The notes: generated by a model not told the origin, from the letters alone. Shown: positions 18,816 through 27,340, numbered from the stretch's first letter. The stretch: DNA of 64,000 bases from a bacterium (GCA_030426085.1 JAUHYW010000057.1:1-64000), one strand, 5' to 3'. Numbers and translations are program-made.

Positions 18816-19799
18816 ATGCGCGCGGTGACCGTCGGCGAGCTGATGAGCCACCTCGGCGCCGAGGGTACGTTCCGCCTCGTCGCCGGCGGCCTGCCGGCCC
18901 TGGGGCGGGTCGTCGCCCAGCCCACGGTGCAGCGGGTGGGGGTCTCGCTGACCGGCTACACCGAGCACCTGGTGCACGACCGGTTGCAGCTCATCGGCCG
19001 CTCGGAGGGCAGCTACCTCGACGGCGCCCCCTCGGCGGTGCTCGCCGAGCGCCTCGAGGCCTTGATCGGGGCCGACTTCCCGGGGCTGGTGATGACCGCC
19101 GGCCGCACCCCGCCCCCCCGGCTGGTCGAGCTGTGCGACGCGGCGGGGGTGGCCCTCATCCTGACCGACCTGGAGTCCACCGAGGCCACCGCGCGGCTGC
19201 ACGCGGCCCTCGCCCGCTGGCTGGCGCCCCGCGATGCGCGCCACGCGGTGCTGGTCGAGGTCTTCGGGGTGGGCATGCTGCTCGTCGGCAAGAGCGGCAT
19301 CGGCAAGAGCGAACTGGGCCTCGAGCTGGTGGCCCGGGGGCACCGGCTGGTCGCCGACGATCTGGTGATCCTGCAGCAGACCGCGGCCGACGCGGTCGAC
19401 GGGCACAGCCCGGAGCTGACCCGGCACCTCATGGAGATCCGGGGCCTGGGCATCATCAACATCAAGGACCTCTTCGGCGCGGCGGCGGTGGTCGACCGGA
19501 CCCGGGTCGAGCTGGTCGTCGAGCTGGTCGACTGGCGGCCCGACGTGGCCTACGAGCGCCTGGGGCTCGACACCCGCCACATGGCGCTGGCCGAGGTGCC
19601 GGTGCAGCACATCACCCTGCCGGTGCGCCCCGGGCGGTCGCTGAGCCTGATCATCGAGGTGGCGGCGCGCAACCGGTTGTTGCAGGCTCAAGGCACGCAC
19701 TCGGCCCGCGCGTTCGCCGACCGGCTCGGCGCGCACATCGCCGAGCGCGCGGTCCGACGGACGGCGTCGCCGAAGGGGAAGGGGGACCCGGGTGAGTGA
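18816..19799 (+). CDS. hprK: HPr kinase/phosphorylase
   Basis: A 327-aa bifunctional HPr(Ser) kinase/phosphorylase. The N-terminal domain starts RAVTVGELMSHLGAEGTFR. The catalytic domain has an intact P-loop, LLVGKSGIGKSELGLELVAR, followed by HRLVADD with the catalytic Asp, then LMEIRGLGIINIKDLFGAAA, the HprK family signature. The C-terminus has LPVRPGRSLSLIIEVAARN. It phosphorylates or dephosphorylates the regulatory Ser of HPr, whose gene is in this operon (23125-23397, Ser at residue 47). It overlaps rapZ by 8 bp. Confidence 0.97.
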   Translation: MRAVTVGELMSHLGAEGTFRLVAGGLPALGRVVAQPTVQRVGVSLTGYTEHLVHDRLQLIGRSEGSYLDGAPSAVLAERLEALIGADFPGLVMTAGRTPPPRLVELCDAAGVALILTDLESTEATARLHAALARWLAPRDARHAVLVEVFGVGMLLVGKSGIGKSELGLELVARGHRLVADDLVILQQTAADAVDGHSPELTRHLMEIRGLGIINIKDLFGAAAVVDRTRVELVVELVDWRPDVAYERLGLDTRHMALAEVPVQHITLPVRPGRSLSLIIEVAARNRLLQAQGTHSARAFADRLGAHIAERAVRRTASPKGKGDPGE

Positions 19800-20688
19800 G
19801 ACGCGCGACGAGGCGCGCGGCGAGGCGCTGCGGCTGACGGTGATCACCGGCCTGTCGGGATCGGGCATCTCGACGGCGATCCACGCCCTGGAGGACCTGG
19901 GCTTCTTCTGCGTCGACAACCTGCCGCCGCCGCTGCTGCCCAAGCTGCTCGACCTCGCCCGGCAGGTGGACGGCTTCGACCGGCTGGCCATCGGCCTCGA
20001 CGCCCGCAACGTGCAGGACGTCGAGGCGACGCTGCGCCTGCTCGACGGGCTGATCGACGACGGGGTCGAGCTGTCGATCCTGTTCCTCGAGGCCAGCGAC
20101 GCGGTGCTGCTGCGGCGGTTCAGCGTCTCCCGCCGGCCGCACCCGCTCGGCCGGGACGGGCTGCCCATCCCCGACGCCATCCGCACCGAGCGGCTGGTGA
20201 TGCACCCCTTCCGCGAGCGGGCGGGGCACCTCGTCGACACGTCGGACATCAACGTGCACGAGTGCAAGCGGCTCGTGCAGTCCTTCGCCACCGGCGGCCG
20301 GCCCAAGGGGCTGGCGCTGACGGTGATGAGCTTCGGCTTCCGCCACGGGGTGCCGGCGGAGGCCGACGTCGTGTGGGACGTGCGGTTCCTGCCCAACCCG
20401 CACTTCGTCGAGGCCCTGCGCCCGTTCTCGGGCACCCACCCCGACGTGGCGGCCTACGTGCTCGGGCAGCCGGCGACGGCGGCGTTCCTCGAGCCGTTCC
20501 TGGCCTTGATCGACGGGGTCCTGCCGTCTTATGCCCACGAGGGCAAGAGCCACCTGACCATCGCGCTGGGCTGCACCGGCGGGCGACACCGCTCGGTGGC
20601 CCTCGCCGAGCGGGTCGGGGCGCATCTCGTCGCGGCCGGGCGCGCGCCCACCGTGCGCCACCGCGACGTGCACAAGGAGCGAACATGA
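19792..20688 (+). CDS. rapZ: RapZ-family protein with altered Walker A
   Basis: A 298-aa RapZ/YvcJ-family protein. In E. coli RapZ is an RNA-binding adaptor that controls GlmS via small RNAs. The family regions are clear: ALEDLGFFCVDNLPPPLL, RRPHPL, LRPFSGTHPDVAAYVL and the C-terminal LTIALGCTGGRHRSVALAER with the conserved Cys and His. The N-terminal P-loop reads ITGLSGSGISTAIHALED. The invariant Lys of G-x-S-G-S-G-K-S is Ile (residue 26, codon ATC at 19867-19869), so nucleotide binding is probably weakened or lost. HprK next door keeps its P-loop. The gene overlaps hprK upstream and the EIIA gene downstream (ATGA). Confidence 0.95.
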   Translation: MSETRDEARGEALRLTVITGLSGSGISTAIHALEDLGFFCVDNLPPPLLPKLLDLARQVDGFDRLAIGLDARNVQDVEATLRLLDGLIDDGVELSILFLEASDAVLLRRFSVSRRPHPLGRDGLPIPDAIRTERLVMHPFRERAGHLVDTSDINVHECKRLVQSFATGGRPKGLALTVMSFGFRHGVPAEADVVWDVRFLPNPHFVEALRPFSGTHPDVAAYVLGQPATAAFLEPFLALIDGVLPSYAHEGKSHLTIALGCTGGRHRSVALAERVGAHLVAAGRAPTVRHRDVHKERT

Positions 20689-21086
20689 TCGGTGTGGTCG
20701 TGTGTACCCACGGGGCCCTGGCGACCCAGCTGCTCGCCTCGGCCCGCATGATCGTCGGCGAATACCCCGCCGCCGAGGCGGTGACCGTCGAGCCGGGGGA
20801 GGGCCCCGAAGAGATCCGGGCCCGCATCTCGAAGGCGGTCGAGGCGGTCGACGCCGGCGCCGGGGTGCTGCTCCTGTGCGACATGTTCGGCGGCACGCCG
20901 TCCAACCTGTGTCTGTCGCTGCTCGCGCCCGACCGGGAGGTCGTGACCGGGGTGAACCTGCCGATGTTGCTCAAGCTGTGGACCGGCCGCGAAGGCCCGC
21001 TCGACGAGGTCGCCCGCAGCGTGGCGGCCCACACCCGGGACAACATCCTCGTGGCCGGCGATCTGCTGCGCAAGAAGGGGTCGTGA
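20685..21086 (+). CDS. PTS system mannose-family EIIA component
   Basis: A 133-aa mannose/sorbose-family EIIA. The start IGVVVCTHGALATQLLASA places the phosphorylated His at residue 9. The second part has the family phrase VLLLCDMFGGTPSNLCLSL and VVTGVNLPMLLKLWTG. It takes phosphate from HPr and passes it to EIIB, the next gene. The ATG overlaps the rapZ stop (ATGA). In this class of bacteria, a stand-alone EIIA beside rapZ and hprK is often regulatory. Here a full EIIB/C/D set follows, so transport is possible. Confidence 0.95.
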   Translation: MIGVVVCTHGALATQLLASARMIVGEYPAAEAVTVEPGEGPEEIRARISKAVEAVDAGAGVLLLCDMFGGTPSNLCLSLLAPDREVVTGVNLPMLLKLWTGREGPLDEVARSVAAHTRDNILVAGDLLRKKGS

Positions 21087-21087
21087 C

Positions 21088-21564
21088 GTGTATCCGATCT
21101 ACCGCGTCGACAACCGGCTGGTGCACGGCCAGATCATCTCGACCTGGCTGCCGAAGTACCGGTTGCAGCAGTTTCTGGTCGCCAGCGACACGGTGCCGGG
21201 CAATACGTTGCAGATGACCATGTTCAAGATGTGCGTGCCGCCCGAGGCCCGGTTCGAGGCGATGCCGGTCGAGCAGGCCGCCGAGTGGCTCAACCAGAAG
21301 CGCTACGGCAAGGCCCGCACGATGGTGCTGCTCGAGTCGGTGCAGGACGCCGCCCGGCTCTTCGCCGCGGGGCACCCGTTCCCCATGCTCAACATCGGCA
21401 ACGTGCACCACGCCCCCGGCCGCAGCCGGGTCACCAACGCGGTCTACCTCGGCGACGAGGAGCTGTCGCTGCTGTCCGACCTCGCCCGGCGGGGCATGCG
21501 GGTCGAGGTGCGCAGCCTGCCCGACGAGCCGCCGCTCGACCTCAGCGCCCGGCTCGCCCGCTGA
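21088..21564 (+). CDS. PTS system mannose/sorbose-family EIIB component
   Basis: A 158-aa EIIB of the mannose/sorbose class. The N-terminus YPIYRVDNRLVHGQIISTWL contains the phosphorylated His of the R-V-D-x-R-L-x-H-G-Q motif. Further family regions are VASDTVPGNTLQMTMFKM and LNIGNVHHAPGRSRVTNAVY. It starts at a GTG 1 bp after the EIIA stop. It receives phosphate from EIIA and phosphorylates the sugar taken up by EIIC/EIID. The substrate cannot be read from the sequence. Confidence 0.95.
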   Translation: MYPIYRVDNRLVHGQIISTWLPKYRLQQFLVASDTVPGNTLQMTMFKMCVPPEARFEAMPVEQAAEWLNQKRYGKARTMVLLESVQDAARLFAAGHPFPMLNIGNVHHAPGRSRVTNAVYLGDEELSLLSDLARRGMRVEVRSLPDEPPLDLSARLAR

Positions 21565-21565
21565 T

Positions 21566-22282
21566 ATGGAGCCGGAGACCGTCGCGCTGGATCTGGCCCT
21601 GATCGCCGCCTGTGGGGGGCTGGTGGGGCTCGATCGGCGGGGCGCCTTCCAGGTCATGATCAGCCAGCCGCTGGTCGCCGTGCCCCTGCTGGGCATGGCC
21701 CTCGGCGACCTGGAGACCGGGCTGTGGCTCGGCGCCATCCTCCAGCTCTTGTGGATGTCGTCGATGCTCTTCGGGGCCAACACCCCGCCCAACGAGACGC
21801 TGTCGTCGATGGTGGCGGGGGGCATGGTGCTGCTCTACGGGGAGCACATCGCCAAGGCCGACGTGGGGGTGTGGACCCTCGCGATCCTGCTCGCGGTGCC
21901 GCTCGGGCCGCTGGGGCGCCGGATCGACGAGCGGCTGGAGCGCATCAACCTGGGGCTCTCCCAGCGGGCGCTGGCCGCCGCCGCCGAGGGGCGGATCGAG
22001 GTGCTCGACCGGCTGCCGTGGGTCGGGCTGGCCCGGGTGTTCTCGATCCACGCCGCCCTCGCGGCGCTGGGCAGCGGGGTGGGGCTGCTGGTGATCGCCG
22101 CGCTGCACCCGGTGCTCGACGGGGCGCTGCTGGCGGCGGTGGTCACGGTGGGCACCTACGTCCTGCCGGCGCTGGGGCTGGCGGTGACCGTCTCGCTCGT
22201 GCGCCGCCGGCGCAGCATCCTGCTGGGGCTCATCACCTTCGTGGCGGTCATCGTCATGCTGGACCACGGGGGGGTCGGATGA
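21566..22282 (+). CDS. PTS system mannose-family EIIC membrane component
   Basis: A 238-aa integral membrane protein with about six to seven hydrophobic segments. The family start is LDLALIAACGGLVGLDRRGAF, then LVAVPLLGMALGDLETGLWL and LLWMSSMLFGANTPPNETLSS, which carry the usual G-D and P-P-N-E motifs of mannose-class EIIC. With EIID it forms the sugar channel. It begins immediately after the EIIB stop, and its stop overlaps the EIID ATG. The C-terminal segment after GLAVTVSLVRRRRSILLG is a last membrane helix. Confidence 0.92.
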   Translation: MEPETVALDLALIAACGGLVGLDRRGAFQVMISQPLVAVPLLGMALGDLETGLWLGAILQLLWMSSMLFGANTPPNETLSSMVAGGMVLLYGEHIAKADVGVWTLAILLAVPLGPLGRRIDERLERINLGLSQRALAAAAEGRIEVLDRLPWVGLARVFSIHAALAALGSGVGLLVIAALHPVLDGALLAAVVTVGTYVLPALGLAVTVSLVRRRRSILLGLITFVAVIVMLDHGGVG

Positions 22283-23115
22283 GCGCCGCCGCCTCGAGCC
22301 CGGCCCCCTCGAGCGCCACCCCGGCGGCCGACGGCCGCCCGGTGCGCGTGGGCGCCTTCACCCTGCTGCGGGTGCTGTGGCGCAGCTTCTTCTTCCTGGC
22401 GGCGACCAACTACGAGCGCATGCAGAACGTGGGCTTCGCCTACGCGATGCTGCCCGCGCTGCGCCGGCTCTACCGGGGGCGGGCGCTCGACGCGGCGGTG
22501 CAGCGGCATCTGGCGTTCTTCAACAGCCACCCGTACATGGCCGGGGCCCTGCTCGGGGCGGCGGTGCGCATCGAGGAGGACATCGCCGCCGGGCGCCGGG
22601 CCCCGCTGGAGGTCGAGGCCTTCAAGCGGTGCATGATGGGCCCGTTCGCCGCGGTGGGCGACAGCTTCTTCTGGGCCAGCCTGCGCCCGTTCGGGGCCGC
22701 CTGGGCCGTCGCCGGCGTGCTCAGCGGGGTGTGGTGGGCCCCGGTGGCCTTCCTCCTGCTGTACAACCTGTTCCACTTGGCGGTGCGGGGCTACGGCCTG
22801 TTCGCCGGCTACCGCAGCGCCGAGCGCATCATCGAGCGGCTCGAGCGGCTCGAGCTGGTGCGGCTCGCCGACCGGCTGCACGTCGTCGTCGGGGTGTTCA
22901 TCGGCGCGAGCGGGGCCCTGCTGGCCGATCGGGCGATGCGCTCGACCGCCCGGCTCGGCGACGGGCTCGAGCCGTTCCTGCTGCTGTCGCTGACGTTGAT
23001 CTTCGTGCTGTGCATCAAGCGCGAGATGGCCATGCCGCCGCTGCTGTATGGCTTCTCGGCGGCGTGCATCGCGCTGATGGTGGGGCTCAACGCCCTGTTT
23101 CCGCTCATGGGTTGA
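22279..23115 (+). CDS. PTS system mannose-family EIID membrane component
   Basis: A 278-aa EIID. After an Ala/Pro/Ser-rich N-terminal extension of about 25 residues, the family sequence starts LLRVLWRSFFFLAATNYERM, followed by FFNSHPYMAGALLGAAVRIE and MMGPFAAVGDSFFWASLRPF. These are diagnostic for mannose-class EIID. The C-terminal half has hydrophobic helices. The ATG at 22279 overlaps the EIIC stop (ATGA). The disordered N-terminal extension is not common in the family. Together with EIIA, B and C the set is complete. Confidence 0.94.
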   Translation: MSAAASSPAPSSATPAADGRPVRVGAFTLLRVLWRSFFFLAATNYERMQNVGFAYAMLPALRRLYRGRALDAAVQRHLAFFNSHPYMAGALLGAAVRIEEDIAAGRRAPLEVEAFKRCMMGPFAAVGDSFFWASLRPFGAAWAVAGVLSGVWWAPVAFLLLYNLFHLAVRGYGLFAGYRSAERIIERLERLELVRLADRLHVVVGVFIGASGALLADRAMRSTARLGDGLEPFLLLSLTLIFVLCIKREMAMPPLLYGFSAACIALMVGLNALFPLMG

Positions 23116-23124
23116 GGAGGCGCC

Positions 23125-23397
23125 GTGTCGATCAAGCGAGACTTCGAGATCATCAACCGGCTCGGCCTGCACGCCCGGGCCTCGGCGGTGCTGGTCAAGG
23201 TCGCCGGCCGCTACCGGTCCGAGGTCACCGTGACCAAGGACGGGCAGGCGGTCAACGGCAAGTCGATCCTGGGCATGATGACCCTGGCGGCGGCCCAGGG
23301 CAGCACGGTCACCGTCGAGTGCGCCGGGGCCGACGAGCAGGAAGCGCTCGAGGCCATCGGGGCCTGCATCGCCGACCGCTTCGGGGAGGACGAGTAG
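23125..23397 (+). CDS. ptsH: Phosphocarrier protein HPr
   Basis: A 90-aa HPr. The active-site His is at residue 16 in NRLGLHARASAVLVKVAGRY. The regulatory Ser is at residue 47 in VNGKSILGMMTLAAAQG, matching the HprK substrate site. It carries phosphate from EI to the EIIA proteins encoded upstream. A GAGGAGG-like ribosome site precedes the GTG start. Co-occurrence of an intact Ser site and hprK in one operon supports Ser regulation in this organism, as in other delta-type bacteria. Confidence 0.97.
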   Translation: MSIKRDFEIINRLGLHARASAVLVKVAGRYRSEVTVTKDGQAVNGKSILGMMTLAAAQGSTVTVECAGADEQEALEAIGACIADRFGEDE

Positions 23398-23399
23398 CG

Positions 23400-25193
23400 G
23401 TGTCCTCGCCCGGCGACGATACCGGCGGGGGCCGGGTCCTGGTCGGTCTGGGGGTGGCCCCGGGCTACGCGATCGGGCGGGCGCACCTCGTCGATCGCCG
23501 GCGGGTGCAGATCCCGAAGTACCACGTCGAGCCCGACGCCCTCGACGCCGAGGTGGCCCGCTTCGAGGCGGCCCTCGCCGCCTCCGAGACCCAGGTGCGC
23601 ACCCTGCGCAACCGGCTCGAGGCCGCCGGTGAGGAGCACTACCTCATCCTCGACGCGCACCAGCTCATGCTGCAGGACGAGATGCTCGTCGACGGGGTGC
23701 GCCAGACGATGCGGGCCCAGAGCATCAACCCCGAGTGGGCGCTCAAGAAGGTGCTGCGCAGCATCAAGCAGGTCTTCGACAACATCGACGACGAGTACTT
23801 CCGCGAGCGGCGCTCCGACGTGGACTTCGTCGGCGACCGGCTGATGCGCAACCTGCTCGGGCTCAGCCAGCCGGGGGTCGCCGAGGCGGCCCACAGCGCG
23901 GTGGTGGTGGCCCACGACCTCTCCCCGGCCGACACCCTGGTGCTCACCCGCAGCCCGGTGCTCGGCTTCGCCACCGAGGCCGGGGGGCGCACCAGCCACA
24001 CCGCGATCATCGCCCGCTCGCTGGAGCTGCCGGCGGTGGTCGCCGTCGCCGGCCTGACCGAGCACATCGGCCGGGGTGATCTCTTGATCGTCGACGGCAC
24101 CCACGGGCGGGTCATCGTCGACCCGCCGCCGGCCGAGGTGAAGCGCTATCAGGCCTTGCAGCTCGCCTATCAGGCGCAGCGGGCCCGGCTGGACGCGGTG
24201 CGCCACGACGCGGCGACCACCGGGGACGGCCACCGGATCCTGATCCGGGGCAACATCGAGCGGCCCGACGAGACCCGGGGCGTGCTGGACCACGGGGCGG
24301 CGGGCATCGGGCTGTACCGCACCGAGTACCTCTACATGAACCGGGAGACGCCGCCCGACGAGGACGAGCAGTTCGAACACTACAAGGCGGTGCTCGAGGC
24401 GGCCGGGCCCGGCGGGGCGACCATCCGGACCCTGGACATCGGGGGCGACAAGCTCGCCGCGTCGCTGCGGGTGGGGCCCGAGGCCAACCCGGTCATGGGC
24501 CTGCGCGCGATCCGGTACTGCCTGCACCGGCCCGACCTGTTCCGGGTGCAGCTCCGGGCGCTGCTGCGGGCGAGCGCGCACGGCGCGCTGCGCATCATGC
24601 TGCCGCTCATCGCCGGGCTGGAGGAGGTCCGCGAGACCCGGGCCCTGCTCGCGCGCTGCCGGCAGGAGCTGGCGGGGCGGGGCCACCCGATGGCCGAGTC
24701 GATCCCGTTCGGCATCATGATCGAGCTGCCGGCGGCGGTGACCCTCGCCGACTGGCTGGCCGAAGAGGTCGACTTCTTCTCGATCGGCACCAACGACCTG
24801 ACCCAGTACTCGCTGGCCATCGACCGGGGCAACCGCCACGTCGCCCACCTGTACAACCCGCTGCACCCGGCGATGGTGCGCATCGTGCGCCACGTCGTCG
24901 CGGCGGCCGACGCCGCCGGCATCCCGGTGAGCATGTGCGGGGAGATGGCCGGGGAGCCGCTGTCGCTGCCGGTGCTGCTCGGCCTCGGGCTGCGCACGCT
25001 GTCGATGAACCAGAACAGCGTGCCGCTCATCAAGGCGATGGTGCGCGACCTGCGCGTCGACGACTGCGAGGCCCTGTGCGCCGAGATCGCCGAGCTGCGC
25101 ACCGCCGCCGAGGTCGAGGCCCGGGTGCGCGAGGCGGCTCGGGGCATGCTGGACGGCGCGATGGCCGCCTCGATCCTCGACCCGATGCTGTGA
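23400..25193 (+). CDS. ptsI: PTS phosphoenolpyruvate-protein phosphotransferase (EI)
   Basis: A 597-aa Enzyme I. The N-terminal HPr-binding domain precedes the phosphohistidine motif EAGGRTSHTAIIARSLELPA (His near residue 200). The C-terminal PEP-binding TIM barrel has GIGLYRTEYLYMNRETPP, RTLDIGGDKLAASLRVGPE, FFSIGTNDLTQYSLAIDRGN and the catalytic Cys in SMCGEMAGEPLSLPVLLGLG. It starts the phosphorelay EI to HPr to EII. A GTG at 23400, 2 bp after the ptsH stop, is the likely start; the frame is open upstream only as an overlap with EIID. It is the last gene of the operon that begins at pyrG. Confidence 0.97.
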   Translation: MSSPGDDTGGGRVLVGLGVAPGYAIGRAHLVDRRRVQIPKYHVEPDALDAEVARFEAALAASETQVRTLRNRLEAAGEEHYLILDAHQLMLQDEMLVDGVRQTMRAQSINPEWALKKVLRSIKQVFDNIDDEYFRERRSDVDFVGDRLMRNLLGLSQPGVAEAAHSAVVVAHDLSPADTLVLTRSPVLGFATEAGGRTSHTAIIARSLELPAVVAVAGLTEHIGRGDLLIVDGTHGRVIVDPPPAEVKRYQALQLAYQAQRARLDAVRHDAATTGDGHRILIRGNIERPDETRGVLDHGAAGIGLYRTEYLYMNRETPPDEDEQFEHYKAVLEAAGPGGATIRTLDIGGDKLAASLRVGPEANPVMGLRAIRYCLHRPDLFRVQLRALLRASAHGALRIMLPLIAGLEEVRETRALLARCRQELAGRGHPMAESIPFGIMIELPAAVTLADWLAEEVDFFSIGTNDLTQYSLAIDRGNRHVAHLYNPLHPAMVRIVRHVVAAADAAGIPVSMCGEMAGEPLSLPVLLGLGLRTLSMNQNSVPLIKAMVRDLRVDDCEALCAEIAELRTAAEVEARVREAARGMLDGAMAASILDPML

Positions 25194-25225
25194 GCCCGGC
25201 GGGCGGGGATCGGGACGGGCCGGGG

Positions 25226-25540
25226 TCAGTGCAGGGTGGGGCCCTCGGCCACGATGCGGCGGTCGAGGCGGCGGAAGTACAGGTAGACCAGCAGGTCGAC
25301 CGTCGGCGAGGGCAGGCGCCGCACGAAGCGGCGCATCACGGCGAGGTCGTCCAGCTCGGCGAGGTGCCGCAGGGCGTCGTGGGCCGCCAGCAGCGCCTGC
25401 TCGCAGACCAGGCCCTCGTCGATGCGAGCGAACGCCCGCCGGATCGTGACCGGGTCGAACAGCGGGTGCTGACCCGTCAGACCACATGACAGCAGGGTGT
25501 CGGTCAGCCCGATGTTGGGCTGCGCGCTGCGCTCCTTCAC
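25226..25540 (-). CDS. Hypothetical small protein
   Basis: A 104-aa protein of unknown function. A GTG at 25540 with a GGAGGGG site is preferred over the longer frame from 25564. Visible features are an N-terminal segment with LTDTLLSCGLTGQHPLFDP, a helical middle (RRAFARIDEGLVCEQALLAAHDALRHLAE) and a C-terminal helix TVDLLVYLYFRRLDRRIV. No metal site, signal peptide or membrane helix is evident. It converges on ptsI, 32 bp away, and has its own plausible promoter. The codon pattern fits the neighbourhood, so it is probably a real gene of narrow distribution. Confidence 0.65.
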   Translation of the reverse strand: MKERSAQPNIGLTDTLLSCGLTGQHPLFDPVTIRRAFARIDEGLVCEQALLAAHDALRHLAELDDLAVMRRFVRRLPSPTVDLLVYLYFRRLDRRIVAEGPTLH

Positions 25541-25562
25541 GGCTCCCCTCCGAGACAGCCTC

Positions 25563-25592
25563 ACCCTAGCGCCGTCGGGGGGATCGGTTCAA
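25563..25592 (-). promoter_or_regulatory. Predicted promoter of the 104-aa gene
   Basis: On the minus strand, TTGAAC (25587-25592), an 18-bp spacer and TAGGGT (25563-25568), about 23 bp before the GTG at 25540. It matches the TAGxxT pattern of other promoters here. Confidence 0.45.
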
Positions 25593-25660
25593 AGCGAGCG
25601 GGGTCCGATCACCGCCCTCGACGGGGGCCGGGGGCGTCGAGCGATGGCGGCAGCCGGCGC

Positions 25661-26392
25661 TCAGCGATCGAGCATCGCGTCGACGTCGTAGAGCCCCGCC
25701 GGCCGGCCGGCGAGCCAGCGGGCGGCGCGCAGCGCGCCATGGGCGAAGACCGCCCGATCGGCCGCCCGGTGGGTCAGCTCGACCCGCTCCCCGGGGCCGA
25801 AGAAGAACACCGTGTGCTCCCCGGTGACCCCGCCCCCGCGCAGGGCGGCCAGCCCCACCTCGGCCGGGCCCCGGGGGCCGGTCGGGCCGTCGCGCAGCGC
25901 CCGGGAGCCGGGCCACGGGTGCCCCTGCCCCTCGGCCACCGCCCGCCCGAGGTGCAGCGCGGTGCCGCTCGGCGCGTCCCGCTTGTGCCGGTGGTGGATC
26001 TCGAAGACCTCGGCGTCGAAGTCGGGCAGCGCCGCCGCCGCCTGGCGCACCAGCCGGGTCAGCAGGGCCACCCCCAGGCTGAAGTTGGCCGCCACCAGCA
26101 CCGGGGCCCGCTTCGACCGGGCCTCGATCGCCGCCGTCTGGCGGGCGTCGCGCCCGGTGACGCCGGTCACCAGCGCCGCGTCGCCCAGCCGGCCGAGCAG
26201 ATCGTCGGTCGCGTCGGCCACCGCCACGTCGATCACCACGTCGCACCCGGCGAAGTCGCCCCCGTCGCCGCGCCCGACCGCGCGGGCCAGCTTCAGCGGC
26301 GGGTGGGTCTCGACCAGCGACGCGATGTGCCGCCCGAGGCGGCCCCCGGCCCCGAACAGACCCAGCGCGATCGGCTGCCGGTCGTCAGCCAT
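25661..26392 (-). CDS. dapB: 4-hydroxy-tetrahydrodipicolinate reductase
   Basis: A 243-aa DapB, the NAD(P)H-dependent step of lysine and diaminopimelate synthesis. The nucleotide motif is IALGLFGAGGRLGRHIASL. The catalytic region is EVFEIHHRHKRDAPSGTALH, which contains the His-His pair, the essential Lys and the substrate-binding SGTA. FSLGVALLTRLVRQAA and the C-terminal GGGVTGEHTVFFFGPGERVE match the family. The N-terminal region is somewhat shortened relative to E. coli DapB (273 aa). It overlaps dapA by 8 bp, so dapA-dapB is a coupled operon. Confidence 0.94.
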   Translation of the reverse strand: MADDRQPIALGLFGAGGRLGRHIASLVETHPPLKLARAVGRGDGGDFAGCDVVIDVAVADATDDLLGRLGDAALVTGVTGRDARQTAAIEARSKRAPVLVAANFSLGVALLTRLVRQAAAALPDFDAEVFEIHHRHKRDAPSGTALHLGRAVAEGQGHPWPGSRALRDGPTGPRGPAEVGLAALRGGGVTGEHTVFFFGPGERVELTHRAADRAVFAHGALRAARWLAGRPAGLYDVDAMLDR

Positions 26393-27278
26393 CGTGACCC
26401 AGCGAGATGTCGAGCTGCGCGCAGATGGCCTCCAGCTTCGCCGCGGTGCCGGCCGTCACCGGCGCCATCGGCAGCCTCAGCTCGCCGGTGCACAGGCCGG
26501 TGTGGCGGGCGACGAGGCCCTTGATCGGGGCCGGGTTGGACTCGATGAACTGCCCCAGGAACAGCGGCATCAGCGCCCCGTGCAGCGCGCGGGCCTTCTG
26601 GGCGTCGCCCCCGTCCCACGCCGCCCACAGCGCGACCATGCGATCGGGCACGAGGTTGCTGGCCACCGAGACCACCCCCCGGCCGCCGAGCGCCCACAGG
26701 GGCAGCGCGGCCCCGTCCTGACCCGAGAGCAGCGTCATGCGGTCGCCGCACAGCATCGCGACCCGGCCGGCGTACTCCATGTCGCAGGTGGCGTCCTTGA
26801 GCGCCGAGACGCCGGGCAGATCGGCCAGCCGGCTCACCGTCTCCGGGGCCAGGCTCACCGCGGTGCGGCCGGGCACGTTGTACAGCATCAGCGGCCACTC
26901 GGGCGTCGCCTCGGCGATGACCCGGACGTGATGGTACATGCCCTCCTGGGTGGGCTTGTTGTAGTAGGGCATGACCACCATGCCCCCGTCGGCGCCGGCC
27001 GCCCGCGCCTTGCGGGCGAGGGCCGCCGAGGCCCGGGTGTCGTTGCTGCCGACCCCGGCGATGACCTGGCACCGCCCGTCGACCGTCTTCACCGTCGACT
27101 CGATGACCGCCAGCTTCTCCGGCTCGGAGAGCGTGGCCGACTCCCCGGTGGTGCCGCAGGGCACCACCCCCGCGACCCCGCCGGCGACCTGCCGGTCGAC
27201 CAGCGCGGCCAGCGCGTCGTGGTCGACCGCGCCGTCCCGGAACGGGGTGATGATGGCCGTATAAACGCCGCTGAACAT
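26385..27278 (-). CDS. dapA: 4-hydroxy-tetrahydrodipicolinate synthase
   Basis: A 297-aa DapA, condensing pyruvate with aspartate semialdehyde. The class I aldolase signatures are visible: VAGVVPCGTTGESATLSEPE, the catalytic Tyr in LMLYNVPGRTAVSLAPET, and the Schiff-base Lys in VSALKDATCDM. The end has MAPVTAGTAAKLEAICAQL. The ATG at 27278 follows GGGAGG. A hairpin and a candidate promoter lie just upstream (27304-27340). Together with dapB it supplies meso-DAP for peptidoglycan and lysine. Confidence 0.97.
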   Translation of the reverse strand: MFSGVYTAIITPFRDGAVDHDALAALVDRQVAGGVAGVVPCGTTGESATLSEPEKLAVIESTVKTVDGRCQVIAGVGSNDTRASAALARKARAAGADGGMVVMPYYNKPTQEGMYHHVRVIAEATPEWPLMLYNVPGRTAVSLAPETVSRLADLPGVSALKDATCDMEYAGRVAMLCGDRMTLLSGQDGAALPLWALGGRGVVSVASNLVPDRMVALWAAWDGGDAQKARALHGALMPLFLGQFIESNPAPIKGLVARHTGLCTGELRLPMAPVTAGTAAKLEAICAQLDISLGHDG

Positions 27279-27303
27279 CGGGCCTCCCTGGTGAGATCGC
27301 GCG

Positions 27304-27340
27304 CCGGGGTTCTCTAACCCCGGACGCGGCGGGAATGCAA
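27304..27340 (-). promoter_or_regulatory. Hairpin overlapping a candidate dapA promoter
   Basis: A perfect 8-bp inverted repeat, CCGGGGTT-CTCT-AACCCCGG, covers 27304-27323. On the minus strand a -35 TTGCAT (27335-27340) and -10 TAGAGA (27311-27316), 18 bp apart, overlap the hairpin, so the -10 sits in the loop. It could be an operator for dapAB or the rho-independent-like end of the fad operon; there is no T-run. Confidence 0.4.
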
